DNA of 64,000 bases from Humidesulfovibrio mexicanus (lineage in GTDB: Bacteria; Desulfobacterota; Desulfovibrionia; Desulfovibrionales; Desulfovibrionaceae), in contig NZ_FZOC01000006.1 of NCBI RefSeq assembly GCF_900188225.1, forward strand, positions 149,704 through 213,703. The letters are read 5' to 3'. Below, in pieces: positions 26,592-37,290 of the stretch. The first letter of the stretch is position 1. Each line of letters starts with the position of its first letter. The translations under genes were made by a program, and so were the position numbers. The notes under the pieces are model-generated. The model was not told the DNA's origin, did no database searches, and was given only the letters and a program-made list of their open reading frames with translations.

Positions 26592-26903
26592 ATGAAGATC
26601 CACCGCATTCCCGAAAACCCCTTCAAGGATACCGGCCCGGCCATGACCCTTGTGCACGAAAGCGAGCACATGAAGGCCATCAACTTCAACTTCAAGGCGG
26701 GCCAGGCCCTGCCCCTGCACTCGCACAACATCGAGGGCGAACTGGCGCTGACCATTCTGGAAGGCGAGGGCGAATTCCTTTCCGAGGACGGCAAGGTTCC
26801 GGCCAAGGCCGGAGATGTGCTGGTGTGCCCCATCTCCACACCGCACGGCGTAAGCGCCGCCACGGACATGCGCGTGCTGGTGGTCATCGCCCCGCCCATC
26901 TAG
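26592..26903 (+). CDS. Small cupin-domain protein
   Basis: 103 residues; AGGAG is seven bases before the ATG. LPLHSHNIEGELALTILEGEGEFL and AGDVLVCPISTPHGV give the His-x-His...Glu and second His of a single cupin barrel, which probably binds one metal. It is the third gene of the Hcp operon. The ligand is unknown; it may sense or protect during nitrosative stress. Confidence 0.88.
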   Translation: MKIHRIPENPFKDTGPAMTLVHESEHMKAINFNFKAGQALPLHSHNIEGELALTILEGEGEFLSEDGKVPAKAGDVLVCPISTPHGVSAATDMRVLVVIAPPI

Positions 26904-27028
26904 CCGCCGCGCCGCCATATGGCGCGGGGAGCGCCGCTGCGTACGCATTTGCCCAAAAGGCCGCCCTTGGGTACGGTGGGGGTTCCCCCGCCGCCACGGC
27001 GGTCCAATCACAGCAAAGCGAGGCAGCC

Positions 27029-27100
27029 ATGACCCACACGCGCCCCCCCTTCCCCCACGTCCCCGCTCCGGCTGGCCCGGTCCTTCGGGAGGCGGCGTGA
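27029..27100 (+). CDS. Possible leader peptide, 23 codons
   Basis: ATG with GAGG five bases upstream. The peptide is Pro/His-rich, and its TGA overlaps the GTG start of the next gene (GTGA). Coupling of translation is plausible. No homology is recognised, and the frame could be chance. Confidence 0.25.
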   Translation: MTHTRPPFPHVPAPAGPVLREAA

Positions 27101-28050
27101 GGCGGCTGCCCGCGGCCCTGGTCCTGGCGCTCTGCCTGGCCGTCCCGGCCCGCGCCGCCGATCCCGCCGTGCCGAAAGCGGCCACGCCCGCCGGGGCCGA
27201 ACCCGCCTCAACAGCCGCCGCCGAGCCCGCGCCCGGGGCCGAGTGGCGCGAAACCATCACCGGCATGGAGTTCCGCTGGATTCCCACGGGCTGCTTCGTC
27301 ATGGGCGCGCCGGAGGACGAGCCCGGCCGCGAGGACGACGAGGGGCCGCAGCACACGGTGTGCCTGTCCGGTTTCTGGATGGGCGCCACGGAGGTGACCG
27401 GGGGCCAATGGCGGGCCGTCTTGGGGGACGATCCCTCGCTCATCAAGAACGACGACCAGTACCCTGTGGACATGATCTCCTGGGACATGGCCCAGAACTA
27501 CGTGCGCGAGCTGAACGCCCGCACGGGCGGCGGCTTCCGCCTACCCACCGAGGCCGAGTGGGAATACGCTTGCCGCGCCGGAACGACCACGGCCTACAGC
27601 TTCGGACCGGAAATCACGAAGGAGCAGGCGGCGTTCGACAAGCCCTTCCGGCTGGCGGCCGAGCCCATCGCCCCGAAAAAACGGCGCGGCTCCCGGCGCA
27701 AGGCGATCCGGCGGCAGCCGCGCACGTGGCCCAACATGCACACCACGCTGGCAGCCAGCTATCCGGCCAACGCCTTTGGCCTGCACGACATGCACGGCAA
27801 TCTTTGGGAATGGTGCCAGGACGAATACGACGCCGAGGCCTACCGCAAGACGGCGAAGGAGAATCCGGTGGTGCGCGGCGATGGCGAATCCCGCGTCATG
27901 CGCGGGGGGTCCTGGGTGACCAAGGCCGATGCCCTGCGCAGCGCCAACCGCAGCCACGCCTGGCCGGACATGGCCACGGCCTTCTATGGCCTGCGCCTGG
28001 TGCGCGACGCCCGGCCAGCCGAGCCCTTGCCGGAAACCGAAAAGCCCTAG
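27097..28050 (+). CDS. Exported FGE-sulfatase (SUMF1) domain protein
   Basis: 317 residues from a GTG with GGGAGG upstream. The first 20 residues form a signal peptide ending ARA. Then MEFRWIPTGCFVMGAPEDE, HTVCLSGFWMGATEVTGGQW, FRLPTEAEWEYACRAGT, NAFGLHDMHGNLWEWCQD, RVMRGGSWVTKADALRSANRS and FYGLRLVRD are the family motifs. An Arg/Lys-rich insertion (KKRRGSRRKAIRRQ) around residue 195 is unusual. Most relatives are not true formylglycine generators, and the catalytic Cys pair is not evident, so a binding or structural role in the cell envelope is more likely. Confidence 0.92.
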   Translation: MRRLPAALVLALCLAVPARAADPAVPKAATPAGAEPASTAAAEPAPGAEWRETITGMEFRWIPTGCFVMGAPEDEPGREDDEGPQHTVCLSGFWMGATEVTGGQWRAVLGDDPSLIKNDDQYPVDMISWDMAQNYVRELNARTGGGFRLPTEAEWEYACRAGTTTAYSFGPEITKEQAAFDKPFRLAAEPIAPKKRRGSRRKAIRRQPRTWPNMHTTLAASYPANAFGLHDMHGNLWEWCQDEYDAEAYRKTAKENPVVRGDGESRVMRGGSWVTKADALRSANRSHAWPDMATAFYGLRLVRDARPAEPLPETEKP

Positions 28051-28146
28051 CCGTTCAGGAACGCCCTGAGGGCGCTGGACACGGCCTCCAACTGCGCCTG
28101 CTCAAGCATGGTAGGAAGGGCAGAGGGTGCCGCGGGCACGCCGCCG

Positions 28147-28731
28147 CTACGCGAAGGACAGGGCGCCGTGTTCCAGCAAGATGCGCAGCCCGATGGCCAG
28201 AAGCACCGCGCCGCCCAAAAGCTCCGCATAGCGGCCGATGGCCGCCACGCGCCGCGCCATGCAGCCTATCCTCAAGCCCAGGGCGGTGATGGCGAAGCAC
28301 ACCACGCCGATGACCAGCGCCGGAACCAGGATGCCCTGCCCGAGCATCGCAAAGGAAAGCCCCACAGCCAGGGCGTCGACGCTGGTGGCCACGGCCAGGA
28401 CCAGAAGCGGCCAGCCGCGCGTGCGGTCCACGGGCTCGCAGCCGGGGTCGTCGGGGGTCTGGGTCAGCCCCTCCCAGATCATCTTGCCGCCCACAAAGGC
28501 CAGCAGCGCGAAGGCCAGCCAATGGTCAAAGGCCTCTATGCGCCCGCGCACGGAAAAGCCCAGCAGCCAGCCCGCCACGGGCATGAGCGCCTGGAACAGG
28601 CCAAAGGCCCCGGCCATGCGCAGCACGTGTCCCGGCCGCACCCGGCCCAGGCAAATGCCCGTGGCCAGCGCCACCGCGAAGGCGTCCATGGCCAGCGCCA
28701 CGGCGATGGCCAAAAGCGTTGCAAAGGGCAT
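28147..28731 (-). CDS. mntP: Manganese efflux pump MntP
   Basis: 194 residues with about six hydrophobic helices. The two family signatures are ALAMDAFAVALATG near the start and VATSVDALAVGLSFA in the middle; their Asp residues are the metal-binding sites. It exports Mn(II). No manganese riboswitch can precede it, since only 25 bases separate it from cysS. Confidence 0.95.
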   Translation of the reverse strand: MPFATLLAIAVALAMDAFAVALATGICLGRVRPGHVLRMAGAFGLFQALMPVAGWLLGFSVRGRIEAFDHWLAFALLAFVGGKMIWEGLTQTPDDPGCEPVDRTRGWPLLVLAVATSVDALAVGLSFAMLGQGILVPALVIGVVCFAITALGLRIGCMARRVAAIGRYAELLGGAVLLAIGLRILLEHGALSFA

Positions 28732-28756
28732 GTGTCCTTCCTGGCGGGAATCCCGG

Positions 28757-30214
28757 CTACAACACGTCCCAGGCCTGGCCCTGCGGGGTGTCCTTCACTT
28801 CCACCTTCATGGCGGCCAACTCGTCGCGAATGGCGTCGGAGCGGGCGAAGTCCTTGGCCTTCCTCGCCTCCAGGCGCTCGGCCAGCAGGGCCTCCACCCG
28901 TGCCGGTTCAATGCCCGCGCGCCCGGCGCGGCAGGCTTTCAGGGCCGCCAAAAAGGCCTCGGGCTCCTGCCCGAACACGCCCAGCACGCCCGACCACTTG
29001 GCCACCTCGGCCTTGATGCGCGCAAGCAGCTCGCGCCCGGCCTCGGACTTGCGGTAGGCCTTGTCGTCCAGCACACGCCCGGCCAAACGCACCATGCCGA
29101 ACAGGTGCCCCAGGGCCGCGGCGGTGTTCAGGTCATCCTCGAAAGCCTCCACGAAGCCCTGCTCATACCCGGCCTGCTCGTCCAGAATATCCTGCGGCAG
29201 CGGCGTCTTGGACCACTTGGTCCCGGCAAGGGCCGCATCGATCTGGGACAGGGCGGCGTACACGCGGCGCGCGCCCTTTTCCGCCTCCTCCAGCGCGTCG
29301 AAGGAGAAATCCAGCGGGCTGCGATAGTGCATGGTGAGCAGGAAATAGCGCAGCACCTGGGGCAGGAACCGGGCCAGAATGTCGCGAATGGTGAAAAAGT
29401 TGCCCAGGGACTTGGACATCTTCTCGGAGTTGATCTGCACGAAGCCGTTATGCACCCAGAACTTGGCGAAATCCTTGCCCGTGGCCGCCTCGCTCTGGGC
29501 GATCTCGTTCTCGTGGTGCGGAAAGGCCAAATCCTGACCGCCGCCGTGGATGTCCAGAGGAAGCGGCATGTACTTCTCGCTCATGGCGCTGCACTCCAGG
29601 TGCCAGCCGGGGCGTCCCAGTCCCCAGGGGCTCTGCCAGGAGGGCTCGCCGGGCTTGGCCGCCTTCCACAAGGCGAAGTCCAGCGGGTCGCGCTTTTCCT
29701 CCCCGGGCTCCACGCGCGCGCCGGAAACCAGATCCTCGATGTTGCGGCCGGAGAGCTTGCCGTAGCCGGGGAAGCTGCGCACCGCGAAATACACGTCGCC
29801 GCTCGGCGTGGCGTAGGCATGGCCCTTGGCGATAAGCCCCTGGGTAAGCGCGACCATCTCCGCGATGTGCTCGGTGCACTTGGGCTCCACGTCCGCGCGC
29901 AGCACGCCCAGCGCGTCCATGTCCACATAGAACTCGCCGATGAACTTCTCGGCGATCTCCTGGGAGCTGACGCCCACTTCATTGGCGCGCTTGATGATCT
30001 TGTCGTCCACGTCGGTGAAGTTGCGCACAAAGGTCACGTCATAGCCCTTGTGCCGCAGATAGCGCACCAGCACGTCGAAGACCACGGCGCTGCGCGCGTG
30101 GCCGATGTGGCAGAAGTCGTAGGCGGTGATGCCGCAAACGTACATGGACACGGCGTTGCCGCGCTGGGGGACGAATTCCTGCTTGGTCCGGCCAAGGGTG
30201 TTGTACAGGCGCAT
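28757..30214 (-). CDS. cysS: Cysteinyl-tRNA synthetase
   Basis: 485 residues, GGAG upstream. [19 protein letters not shown] carries the HIGH motif and a zinc cysteine, [13 protein letters not shown] follows, [10 protein letters not shown] and [21 protein letters not shown] complete the zinc site, and KMSKSLGNF is the second signature. Confidence 0.98.
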   Translation of the reverse strand: MRLYNTLGRTKQEFVPQRGNAVSMYVCGITAYDFCHIGHARSAVVFDVLVRYLRHKGYDVTFVRNFTDVDDKIIKRANEVGVSSQEIAEKFIGEFYVDMDALGVLRADVEPKCTEHIAEMVALTQGLIAKGHAYATPSGDVYFAVRSFPGYGKLSGRNIEDLVSGARVEPGEEKRDPLDFALWKAAKPGEPSWQSPWGLGRPGWHLECSAMSEKYMPLPLDIHGGGQDLAFPHHENEIAQSEAATGKDFAKFWVHNGFVQINSEKMSKSLGNFFTIRDILARFLPQVLRYFLLTMHYRSPLDFSFDALEEAEKGARRVYAALSQIDAALAGTKWSKTPLPQDILDEQAGYEQGFVEAFEDDLNTAAALGHLFGMVRLAGRVLDDKAYRKSEAGRELLARIKAEVAKWSGVLGVFGQEPEAFLAALKACRAGRAGIEPARVEALLAERLEARKAKDFARSDAIRDELAAMKVEVKDTPQGQAWDVL

Positions 30215-30275
30215 GAAAACTCCAAACGGTGCGATTGTTTGTGGTGGGGGCCGGGGCGGCGACCCGGAAAAGCTC

Positions 30276-31832
30276 CTACACTTCCAGCCCCTGCTCGCGG
30301 TACTCGTTCAATTTGTTGCGCAGGGTGCGCACGGAGATGCCCAAAAGCTCCGCCGCCTGGGTGCGGTTGCCGCTGGTCTCGCTTAGGCTCTTGAGGATGA
30401 GCTGCTTCTCCATCTCGTGCAGGGGCATGACGGACACGGCCTCCTGCCGGGTGGTGGGCGGCGCGGGCTGCGGGGCTGCGTCCGTCCCGGCGGGGGCGGG
30501 TTCGTGCCCCGGCGCATCGGCCTCCGGCAAATCAATGCCCCAGGCGTCGCCGTCGAGCAGGAAGTGCCGCTGCTGGATGGGTCCGCCCTGGGCCAGCAGC
30601 ACGGCGCGCTCCATGAGGTTCTGCAGCTCGCGGACATTGCCCGGCCAATCATAGGCGGCAAGCCAGGCGCGGGCGTCCTCGGCAAAGGCTTGCTGCCCCA
30701 TGCCGTAGGCCGCGGCGTACTTGGCGGCGAAATAGTCGGCCAGAAGCATCACGTCGCCGCCGCGCTCGGAAAGCGCAGGCAGCCGCAGCGGAATGACGTT
30801 CAGACGGTAGAACAGGTCCTGGCGGAACTTGCCCTCGCGCACGGCCTGCTCGATGTCGCGGTTGGTGGTGGCCAGCACGCGCACGTCCACGCTGATGGTC
30901 TCCACCCCGCCCACGCGGTCGATCTCGCCCTCCTGCAGCACGCGCAGCAGCTTGGCCTGCAGGGCCAAATCCATTTCGGTGATCTCGTCCAGCAGAATGG
31001 TGCCGCCCTGGGCCAGCTCGAACTTGCCCAGCTTGCGGTTGATGGCCCCGGTGAACGCGCCCTTTTCGTGGCCGAAGAGCTCGCTTTCCAGCAGGTGCTC
31101 GGGCAGGGCCGCGCAGTTGATGGCCACAAAAGGCTCGCGCGCGCGGTCGGAATTGTGGTGGATGAAGCGGGCGAACATTTCCTTGCCGGTGCCGGAGGGG
31201 CCGGAGATGAGCACCGTGGCCTTGCTGCGCGCCACCTGCCGGGCCAGCGCCAGCACACGCTGCACCGCCGGGTGTCGGCCGATGATCTGGAAGCGCCCGG
31301 CCGTGGAGTCCTGCTGCCCTGCGGTGCGGGCCACGGGACTGGCGGCGTTGGAGGAAAGCCTCCCGCCATGGCCCGCGGAGCCGGACGAGGCGTTGGACAG
31401 GACCAGCGGCCCGGCGGCGTTGGAGGCCAGGCGCGGCGCGGCGACGCGCGGCGGGTCCGGCGTTTCTTCCGCCGGGGGCAGCACCAGGTGGATCTTCTCC
31501 CAGGCCAGCGGCTCCAGCCAGTAGTCGCGCGCGCCCAGTTCCAGATACTTCTGGGCCTCCTCCGCGCTGCCGGAGCGCGAGAAGATGATCACCGGCGGCG
31601 CGGCCTCGCCCTTGTCCCCCAGTTCGGCCAGGCGGGAGAGCAGGGCCATGGCGTCGTAGCCGGACATGCTGGGCCGCGAGAAAATGAGCGCGGGCTGCGA
31701 ACGCTTGAGGAAGGCCAGGGCGGAGGTGAGGCCGTCGGCGACGCCAGCCTGCACCCCGGCGTCGCGCAGGGCGGGAAAGATGCCGCTGACGGATTGCGGC
31801 TCGGCGATGAAGAGAATCGTCCGCTCTGACAT
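30276..31832 (-). CDS. Sigma-54 activator with a degenerate receiver
   Basis: 518 residues. The N-terminal 120 residues have a CheY-like fold but lack the acidic pair (they read LFIAEPQ). The phosphoacceptor Asp is replaced by Ser in [15 protein letters not shown]. Residues about 180-410 are the AAA+ core: GPSGTGKE (Walker A), [13 protein letters not shown] (sigma-54 contact) and [12 protein letters not shown]. The last 45 residues are a Fis-type helix-turn-helix ([21 protein letters not shown]). It activates sigma-54 promoters. Without the Asp, control by ordinary phosphorylation is unlikely. A divergent sugar cluster starts 134 bases away. Confidence 0.95.
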   Translation of the reverse strand: MSERTILFIAEPQSVSGIFPALRDAGVQAGVADGLTSALAFLKRSQPALIFSRPSMSGYDAMALLSRLAELGDKGEAAPPVIIFSRSGSAEEAQKYLELGARDYWLEPLAWEKIHLVLPPAEETPDPPRVAAPRLASNAAGPLVLSNASSGSAGHGGRLSSNAASPVARTAGQQDSTAGRFQIIGRHPAVQRVLALARQVARSKATVLISGPSGTGKEMFARFIHHNSDRAREPFVAINCAALPEHLLESELFGHEKGAFTGAINRKLGKFELAQGGTILLDEITEMDLALQAKLLRVLQEGEIDRVGGVETISVDVRVLATTNRDIEQAVREGKFRQDLFYRLNVIPLRLPALSERGGDVMLLADYFAAKYAAAYGMGQQAFAEDARAWLAAYDWPGNVRELQNLMERAVLLAQGGPIQQRHFLLDGDAWGIDLPEADAPGHEPAPAGTDAAPQPAPPTTRQEAVSVMPLHEMEKQLILKSLSETSGNRTQAAELLGISVRTLRNKLNEYREQGLEV

Positions 31833-31966
31833 ATCACAGGGCTTGTAGCCCCAATGCCCGGCATTATCAAGAGAGTCCGGACGCCGCCCGTCGCGCGCTG
31901 GCCGAACCAGATGCCGCGTTTGCGGTCCGGCCCGGCATCTGGTAGCAGGCAAGGCAGGAGAATCAC

Positions 31967-34150
31967 GTGCCGACAAGCATCCCCGTCTTCTGCCACCACA
32001 ACGTCAGCGAGGCCGACGGCCACACCCCGCGCCAGTTCGAGGAGCACCTCGCCGCCATCCGCGACGCGGGCTTCCGCACCATCTCCACCCGCGAGCTGGT
32101 GGCCGCCATGTCCGGAGCCGTGCCCATGCCGAAAAAGGCCTGCGTGCTCACCTTCGACGACTGCCACTTGAGCAACTGGACCGTGGCCGCGCCCCTGCTG
32201 GCCAAATACTCCATGACCGCCACGTTCTTCTGCGTCACGGACTTCATCGGCCAGGGGGACAAGCGCCCGCAGCTGCCGCCCGAGGCCGGTGGCCCGGAGC
32301 TTTTCACCGCGCCGGAAAGCTTCCGCCGCGTGCTGGACGCGGACGACCGCACACAGTTCCTGAACGAGGCCGAGCTTCGCGCCTTGATCGCGGACTACGG
32401 CTTCGAGGTGCACGGCCACAGCGCCCGGCACCAGGGGGCCTTCCGCGACCTGCGCCTGATCGCGCGGCTGGGCGACGCCCACGCCCACTGGAGCGCCACG
32501 GGCATCTACCCGAAGCGCCTGCGCCGCGCGCCCGGCGCCCGCGATCTGCCGCTCTTCTCCACGGGCAGCGCCTACGCCTACAACGGCTATTGGCCCCACC
32601 TGCGGCCGGCGGACGACGGCCTGTACTTCCGCCGCCGCAGCGACGCCGAACGCCGGACCTTCTGCCTGGAGGACTTCGGCCGCTGCGTGGCGCGGATGCG
32701 CGAGGTGAACGGCGGCGGCCCGCAGTACCTGTGCTGGCCCTGGGGCCAGTATGACGAACTCTCCCTGGCCTGCGCGCGCGAGGCCGGGTTCGAGGCCGCC
32801 TTCAGCCTGGAGCGCAGCGCCAACGCCGCCGGAGGCGATGTCATGCGCATCCACCGCATCGGCGTGGGCAAGACCAAGGACGGCGCGTGGATGGCGAGCC
32901 GCCTGCGCATGTACTCCGGCAGCGTTTCGGCCCGCTTCTTCTTCAAGCTGCTGCGCAAGCGGCCGGAAGTGAAAAGCGTGCTGTACATGACCGATTCGGA
33001 AAAACTCTCCGGCGGCAGCAGGCAAATGCTGAACAACATCGTCGGGATGCATGAAAGCGGCCTACGCGTCACCGCGGTCATCCCCCCTGGCTCCGGCTTC
33101 CGCGCGGCCCTGGGCCCGCTGACCTCCGGCGCAAACCCGGTGGAGATCGTGGAGTTCGACGGGTTCCGCAACTACGTGCGCGCCGCGTCCTTCGTGGCCC
33201 GGCTGGCCCGCCGCGTGAAGGCCGACGTGGTGCACACCTTCCACGCCCGCGCCTACAAGAGCGCGGCCCTGGCCAAGCTGCCCCTTTTCGGGGGCGCGCG
33301 CTACCGCCTGTTCATCAACCGGGGCGTCATCTTCCCGCCCAACGCCATCTTCGCCCTCTACTGCCTGGCGGCCCAGGGGGTGACGGTGAACTCCCAGGTC
33401 TGCGGCGAGGTGCTGCGCAAGTATCTGGTGCCCCAAAAGCTCCTGCGCCTGGTCTACAACTCCTTCCTGCCGGAGCCGGACATGAACGGCGGCAGGCTTC
33501 CGCCCGAGCGCGCCCCGCGCGAGAAGCGCGGCTGCCGCGTGCTCTACCTGGGCAACGAGGGTCCGGCAAAGGGCTTCGACGTGTTCCTGCGCATGGCCGC
33601 GGAGCTGGCCCGGCGCGGCGTGCGCGACCTGGAGTTCGTGGGCGCGGGCGTGCGCGACATGCGCGCCTTCGAGCCGCTGGTGACGCCGCCGCTGGCAAGC
33701 CGCCTGCGCCTGCCCGGCAATCTTTCCCACGCAGAGGCGCTTGCGGAGCTGCTTGCCGCCGACGTGCTGGTGCTGCCCTCGCGCCAGGAAAGCCTGCCCA
33801 ACGTGCTGCTGGAGGCTTTCGCCTGCTCCCTGCCCGTGGTGTGCACGACGGTAGGCGGAATGCCCGAACTGGTGCACGACGGGGTCAACGGCCTGCTGCG
33901 GCCCTCGGAGGACGTGGACGGCTTGGCCGATGCCGTGGCCCAACTCGCGGCGGACCCGCTCCTGCGCCAGCGCATGGGCCGCATCAACCGGCGGCTTCTG
34001 GCCCGGCGCCTGGGCAACGCGGCCAAGACCCTCACCCTGCTGCGCGTCTATTCCGGCGAGGCGCTGTACGAACCCCTGGACATCAAGGCCCTGGCCGACG
34101 AACTGGCGCGGGAGGAGGCCTCCGGCCAGCCGGAGGAGAGCAGGCCATGA
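31967..34150 (+). CDS. Polysaccharide deacetylase / glycosyltransferase fusion
   Basis: 727 residues from a GTG with AGGAG six bases upstream. The N-terminal half ([77 protein letters not shown]) is a NodB-type deacetylase with the metal Asp and His. The second half from about residue 335 is a GT4 transferase ([63 protein letters not shown]). It could build and deacetylate the same sugar chain. It overlaps the next gene by ATGA. Confidence 0.93.
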   Translation: MPTSIPVFCHHNVSEADGHTPRQFEEHLAAIRDAGFRTISTRELVAAMSGAVPMPKKACVLTFDDCHLSNWTVAAPLLAKYSMTATFFCVTDFIGQGDKRPQLPPEAGGPELFTAPESFRRVLDADDRTQFLNEAELRALIADYGFEVHGHSARHQGAFRDLRLIARLGDAHAHWSATGIYPKRLRRAPGARDLPLFSTGSAYAYNGYWPHLRPADDGLYFRRRSDAERRTFCLEDFGRCVARMREVNGGGPQYLCWPWGQYDELSLACAREAGFEAAFSLERSANAAGGDVMRIHRIGVGKTKDGAWMASRLRMYSGSVSARFFFKLLRKRPEVKSVLYMTDSEKLSGGSRQMLNNIVGMHESGLRVTAVIPPGSGFRAALGPLTSGANPVEIVEFDGFRNYVRAASFVARLARRVKADVVHTFHARAYKSAALAKLPLFGGARYRLFINRGVIFPPNAIFALYCLAAQGVTVNSQVCGEVLRKYLVPQKLLRLVYNSFLPEPDMNGGRLPPERAPREKRGCRVLYLGNEGPAKGFDVFLRMAAELARRGVRDLEFVGAGVRDMRAFEPLVTPPLASRLRLPGNLSHAEALAELLAADVLVLPSRQESLPNVLLEAFACSLPVVCTTVGGMPELVHDGVNGLLRPSEDVDGLADAVAQLAADPLLRQRMGRINRRLLARRLGNAAKTLTLLRVYSGEALYEPLDIKALADELAREEASGQPEESRP

Positions 34151-35922
34151 GCGCGCGGCTGGAAGCGTCCTGGCTGGCCCTGCCCGAATCCCTGCGCGGC
34201 CGCTTGGCTTTGGCTTCCACAGGCTGGCGGCATCTGGCTGGCGCTGGCGCGCACTGCCTCGCCCTGGCCCGCGCCGACACTCGGGGCGAGGCACGGGCAC
34301 TTTGCGCCCTGGCCGCGGACCTGCTCCTCTGGGCCTTTGGCGAGAATCCGCTCTCCGGGCCGCTTGCGGCGGAAATCCTCGCCGCCCCGGAGCTGCCGCT
34401 CTCCGCGCCCACGCGCAGAGCGCTTGCGGCCGTGGCGCAGGGCTGGCGCGCGCCCGACGCCAAGGCCGGGGGCATGGCCTATTTCGAGCGCCTGGCCCGG
34501 CGGCGCGACACGGAAAAGCTGGCCGCCTTCCTGACCGCCCAGGTGGACAAGGATCCGGCCGGACTGTTCTGGCGCGACAAGGCCCTGGGGCTGGCCCTGT
34601 ATTGCGGGGAAAACGAGCTTTCGCAAAGCCTTGAGCGCACAGCCCTGTCCGGCTTGCAGGACATGCCCGGTCTGGCGCCCGCGGCCCGAATGCTCGCGGC
34701 CCAGTCCGCATTTCTGCGCGGGGACCTGGACTTCTGCCTGGACGAGCTGGTGGGCGACCCCGCGCCCATGCAAGAGGCGTTTGGTCCGGCCTGCGCGGCA
34801 TCGCGCGCCGGACTGGCCCTGCTTGCCGCCGGGGAGGACACCGCCGCGCTCGGCCTGCTGCGCCAATGCCTGGCCGCCGCGCCCTGGCAGGCCTCGCTGG
34901 CGCGCGTGGCCGCCGATGCCGCCAGCGGCCTGCGCCACCGCCGCACCCCGCCCCCCGGCCCGGCGCTGGTCATGCTCTACACCTGGAACAAGGCCGCCGA
35001 CCTCGACGCCACCCTGGGAAGCCTGGCCGCCTCGGACCTCGCCACCAAGGGCGGAGGCCGGGCGCGCGTGCTTGTGCTGGACAACGGCAGCACCGACGCC
35101 ACGCCGCACGTCCTGGACGCCTGGACCGCGCGCCTGGGCGAGGGCCTCTTGCGCCTCAGCCTGCCGGTGAACATCGGCGCGCCCGCCGCGCGCAACTGGC
35201 TGGCGGCCACGCCCGAGGCCAGGGCCGCCGAGACCCTGGTCTATCTGGACGACGACGTGGACCTGCCGCCGGACTGGCTGCAACGCCTGGGCGCGGGCCT
35301 GGAGCACCGGCCCGAGGCCGGGGTGGTGGGCTGCCTGGTGGCCGACTTCCACGCCCCGCACCTGCTGCAGAACGCGGCGGGCCGCCTGGTCGTTCCCGAT
35401 GACACAATGAGCGACACGGCCGACGGCGCGCCCGAAAACCGCCCCCCCCTGGACTTCCAGAGCCTGACGCCCAACCCCTTCCGCCTGCTGGACGCGCATC
35501 TGCAGGGGCCGGACTGGGGGCTCTTCGGCCACATGTCGGACTGCGTGTCCGTCACCGGCTGCTGCCACCTGTTCCGCAGGCGGGCGCTGGACGCCCCGGC
35601 GGACCAAGGCGGCGGCTTCTCCCTGGCCCTGGGCCCCTCGCAGTACGACGATTTCGAGCGCGACCTGCGCATGGCCGCCTGCGGCCGCCTGGCCCTGTGC
35701 CAGGGGCATTTGCGCGTGCGGCACCGCAAGCGCTCCGGCCTGGCAGCGCAAGGGACGGAAGGCGGCGACGCCTCGTCCAACGCCCTGGGCAACCGGTACA
35801 AGATGCAGACCATGCACCCCCGCGAAGAGATCGCGGCCATCATCAACGCCCAGGCCCGGCAGCTGGACAGGGACGCCGCCGCGGCCTTGGCCCTGCTGGA
35901 CCGGGATCAAGGAGCCGCATGA
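34147..35922 (+). CDS. GT2 glycosyltransferase with helical N-terminus
   Basis: 591 residues. The first ~275 are Ala/Leu-rich helices resembling TPR-like repeats. From about 276 a GT-A core starts (ALVMLYTWNKAADLDATLGSLAA, VLVLDNGSTDATPHVL, NIGAPAARNWLAA, LVYLDDDVDLPPDWL). A Cys-rich patch (DCVSVTGCCHLFRR) follows near 470. It is coupled at both ends by ATGA overlaps. It probably adds sugars to a surface glycan or glycoprotein. Confidence 0.9.
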   Translation: MSARLEASWLALPESLRGRLALASTGWRHLAGAGAHCLALARADTRGEARALCALAADLLLWAFGENPLSGPLAAEILAAPELPLSAPTRRALAAVAQGWRAPDAKAGGMAYFERLARRRDTEKLAAFLTAQVDKDPAGLFWRDKALGLALYCGENELSQSLERTALSGLQDMPGLAPAARMLAAQSAFLRGDLDFCLDELVGDPAPMQEAFGPACAASRAGLALLAAGEDTAALGLLRQCLAAAPWQASLARVAADAASGLRHRRTPPPGPALVMLYTWNKAADLDATLGSLAASDLATKGGGRARVLVLDNGSTDATPHVLDAWTARLGEGLLRLSLPVNIGAPAARNWLAATPEARAAETLVYLDDDVDLPPDWLQRLGAGLEHRPEAGVVGCLVADFHAPHLLQNAAGRLVVPDDTMSDTADGAPENRPPLDFQSLTPNPFRLLDAHLQGPDWGLFGHMSDCVSVTGCCHLFRRRALDAPADQGGGFSLALGPSQYDDFERDLRMAACGRLALCQGHLRVRHRKRSGLAAQGTEGGDASSNALGNRYKMQTMHPREEIAAIINAQARQLDRDAAAALALLDRDQGAA

Positions 35923-36707
35923 CCGCCACCGACAAGAGCCAGCAATTCCTGGACGAACACGAAGAGCTGGCGCCGGGCCAGGGCTTCCGCTTCGCCTGCC
36001 GTCCGGGCGTGTCCTGCTTCGGGGCCTGCTGCTCGGCGCTCGACCTCATGCTCACCCCCTACGACGTTCTGCGCCTGCGCCGCGCCACGGGCCAAAGCTC
36101 GCGCGAGTTCGTGCACGAATACGCGGACCAGACCGCCATGCCCGGCGTGGGCCTGCCGCTGTTGCAACTGCACATGCAGGACACTTCGGCCAAGCGCTGC
36201 CCCTTTTCCCAGGCGGACCGCAGCTGCGCGGTCTACGAAAACCGGCCCTCGGCCTGCCGGACCTATCCCCTGGGCCGGGCCACCCGGCCAGCAGCGCAAG
36301 ACGCGGAAGGAGTCGAGGAGCAGATCTTCATCATACGCGAGCCGCACTGCAAAGGCTTTGAGCACACCACGCAATGGAGCCCCGCTTCCTGGATGGACGA
36401 CCAGGGGCTGTCCGCCTACAACGCCTCCAACGACCGCTACATGGCCCTGGCCGCCGCGCTGCGCGCCCTGGCCGACGCCGGACACAGGCCGGACCAGCGC
36501 CACATGGCCATGGCCGGGCTGGCCCTGTACCAGCCCGACGACTTCCAGCGCTTCATCATGACCGCGCGGGTGCTGGAGCATGTGGACATGGACGACGCAC
36601 GCCGGACGGCCATCATGCGCGACGAGGAAGCCTGCCTGGACTTCGGCTTCGACTGGCTGGAGCTTTCGCTTTTGGGCAAGACGGACCACATCCGGCCAAG
36701 GGGGTAG
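35919..36707 (+). CDS. YkgJ-type cysteine-cluster protein
   Basis: 262 residues. CRPGVSCFGACCSALDLMLTPYDVLRL, then CPFSQADRSCAVYENRPSACRTYPLGR is the YkgJ pattern of eight cysteines that binds zinc or iron. The C-terminal part is unlike the family core. Its role in a sugar cluster is unclear; family members may help mature metal-dependent enzymes. Confidence 0.9.
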   Translation: MTATDKSQQFLDEHEELAPGQGFRFACRPGVSCFGACCSALDLMLTPYDVLRLRRATGQSSREFVHEYADQTAMPGVGLPLLQLHMQDTSAKRCPFSQADRSCAVYENRPSACRTYPLGRATRPAAQDAEGVEEQIFIIREPHCKGFEHTTQWSPASWMDDQGLSAYNASNDRYMALAAALRALADAGHRPDQRHMAMAGLALYQPDDFQRFIMTARVLEHVDMDDARRTAIMRDEEACLDFGFDWLELSLLGKTDHIRPRG

Positions 36708-36710
36708 CCC

Positions 36711-37229
36711 ATGGACGCGCTTTCCCATCCCAAGATCCTGTCCCTGCGGGAGTTTCTGCACAAACGAGCCTCGCTGCCGCCCGGCTTCCGGCTGGTGTTC
36801 ACCAACGGCTGCTACGACATCCTGCATCCCGGCCACGTGGACCTGCTGGCCCGCGCGCGCGCCCTGGGCGACGGCCTGGTGCTGGGCCTCAATTCCGACG
36901 CCTCGGTACGGCGCATCAAGGGGGAGCTTTCCGGCCCGCCCCGGCCCGTGAACAGCGAGCGCGAGCGCGCCTTCGTGCTTGCCGGCCTCGCCAGCGTGGA
37001 CTTCGTGGTGCTCTTCGACGAGGACACGCCGCTTGAACTCATCACGGCCATCCGGCCCCAGGTGCTGGTCAAGGGCGGCGACTGGGACCTCTCGCGCATT
37101 GTGGGCCGCGAGGTGGTGGAGGCGGACGGAGGGCGCGTGCTCAGTCTGCCGCTTCTGCCCGGCTACTCCACCACGGCGCTCATCGAGCGCCTGACCAGCG
37201 CCCAGGGCAAAGCCGCCGCCACGGGGTGA
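36711..37229 (+). CDS. rfaE2: Heptose-1-phosphate adenylyltransferase
   Basis: 172 residues. [22 protein letters not shown] carries the HxGH nucleotidyl-transfer motif, followed by [37 protein letters not shown] and VLVKGGDW. The kinase half of HldE is absent, so this is the separate adenylyltransferase form of the ADP-heptose pathway used for LPS inner core. Confidence 0.96.
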   Translation: MDALSHPKILSLREFLHKRASLPPGFRLVFTNGCYDILHPGHVDLLARARALGDGLVLGLNSDASVRRIKGELSGPPRPVNSERERAFVLAGLASVDFVVLFDEDTPLELITAIRPQVLVKGGDWDLSRIVGREVVEADGGRVLSLPLLPGYSTTALIERLTSAQGKAAATG

Positions 37230-37242
37230 AGCGGGCGCTTGC

Positions 37243-37271
37243 TTGACACCTCCCGTGAACCGGGGTACTGG
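37243..37271 (+). promoter_or_regulatory. Sigma-70 promoter of the CAU tRNA
   Basis: TTGACA at 37243 and TACTGG at 37266 with a 17-base spacer, 20 bases before the tRNA. Confidence 0.7.
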
Positions 37272-37290
37272 ATACAGCTCGGACGGAAAC

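Noticed and set aside
28051..28146. Short minus-strand frame ending SSALRAFLNG after mntP
   Set aside because: No ribosome site and no family; too short to support.
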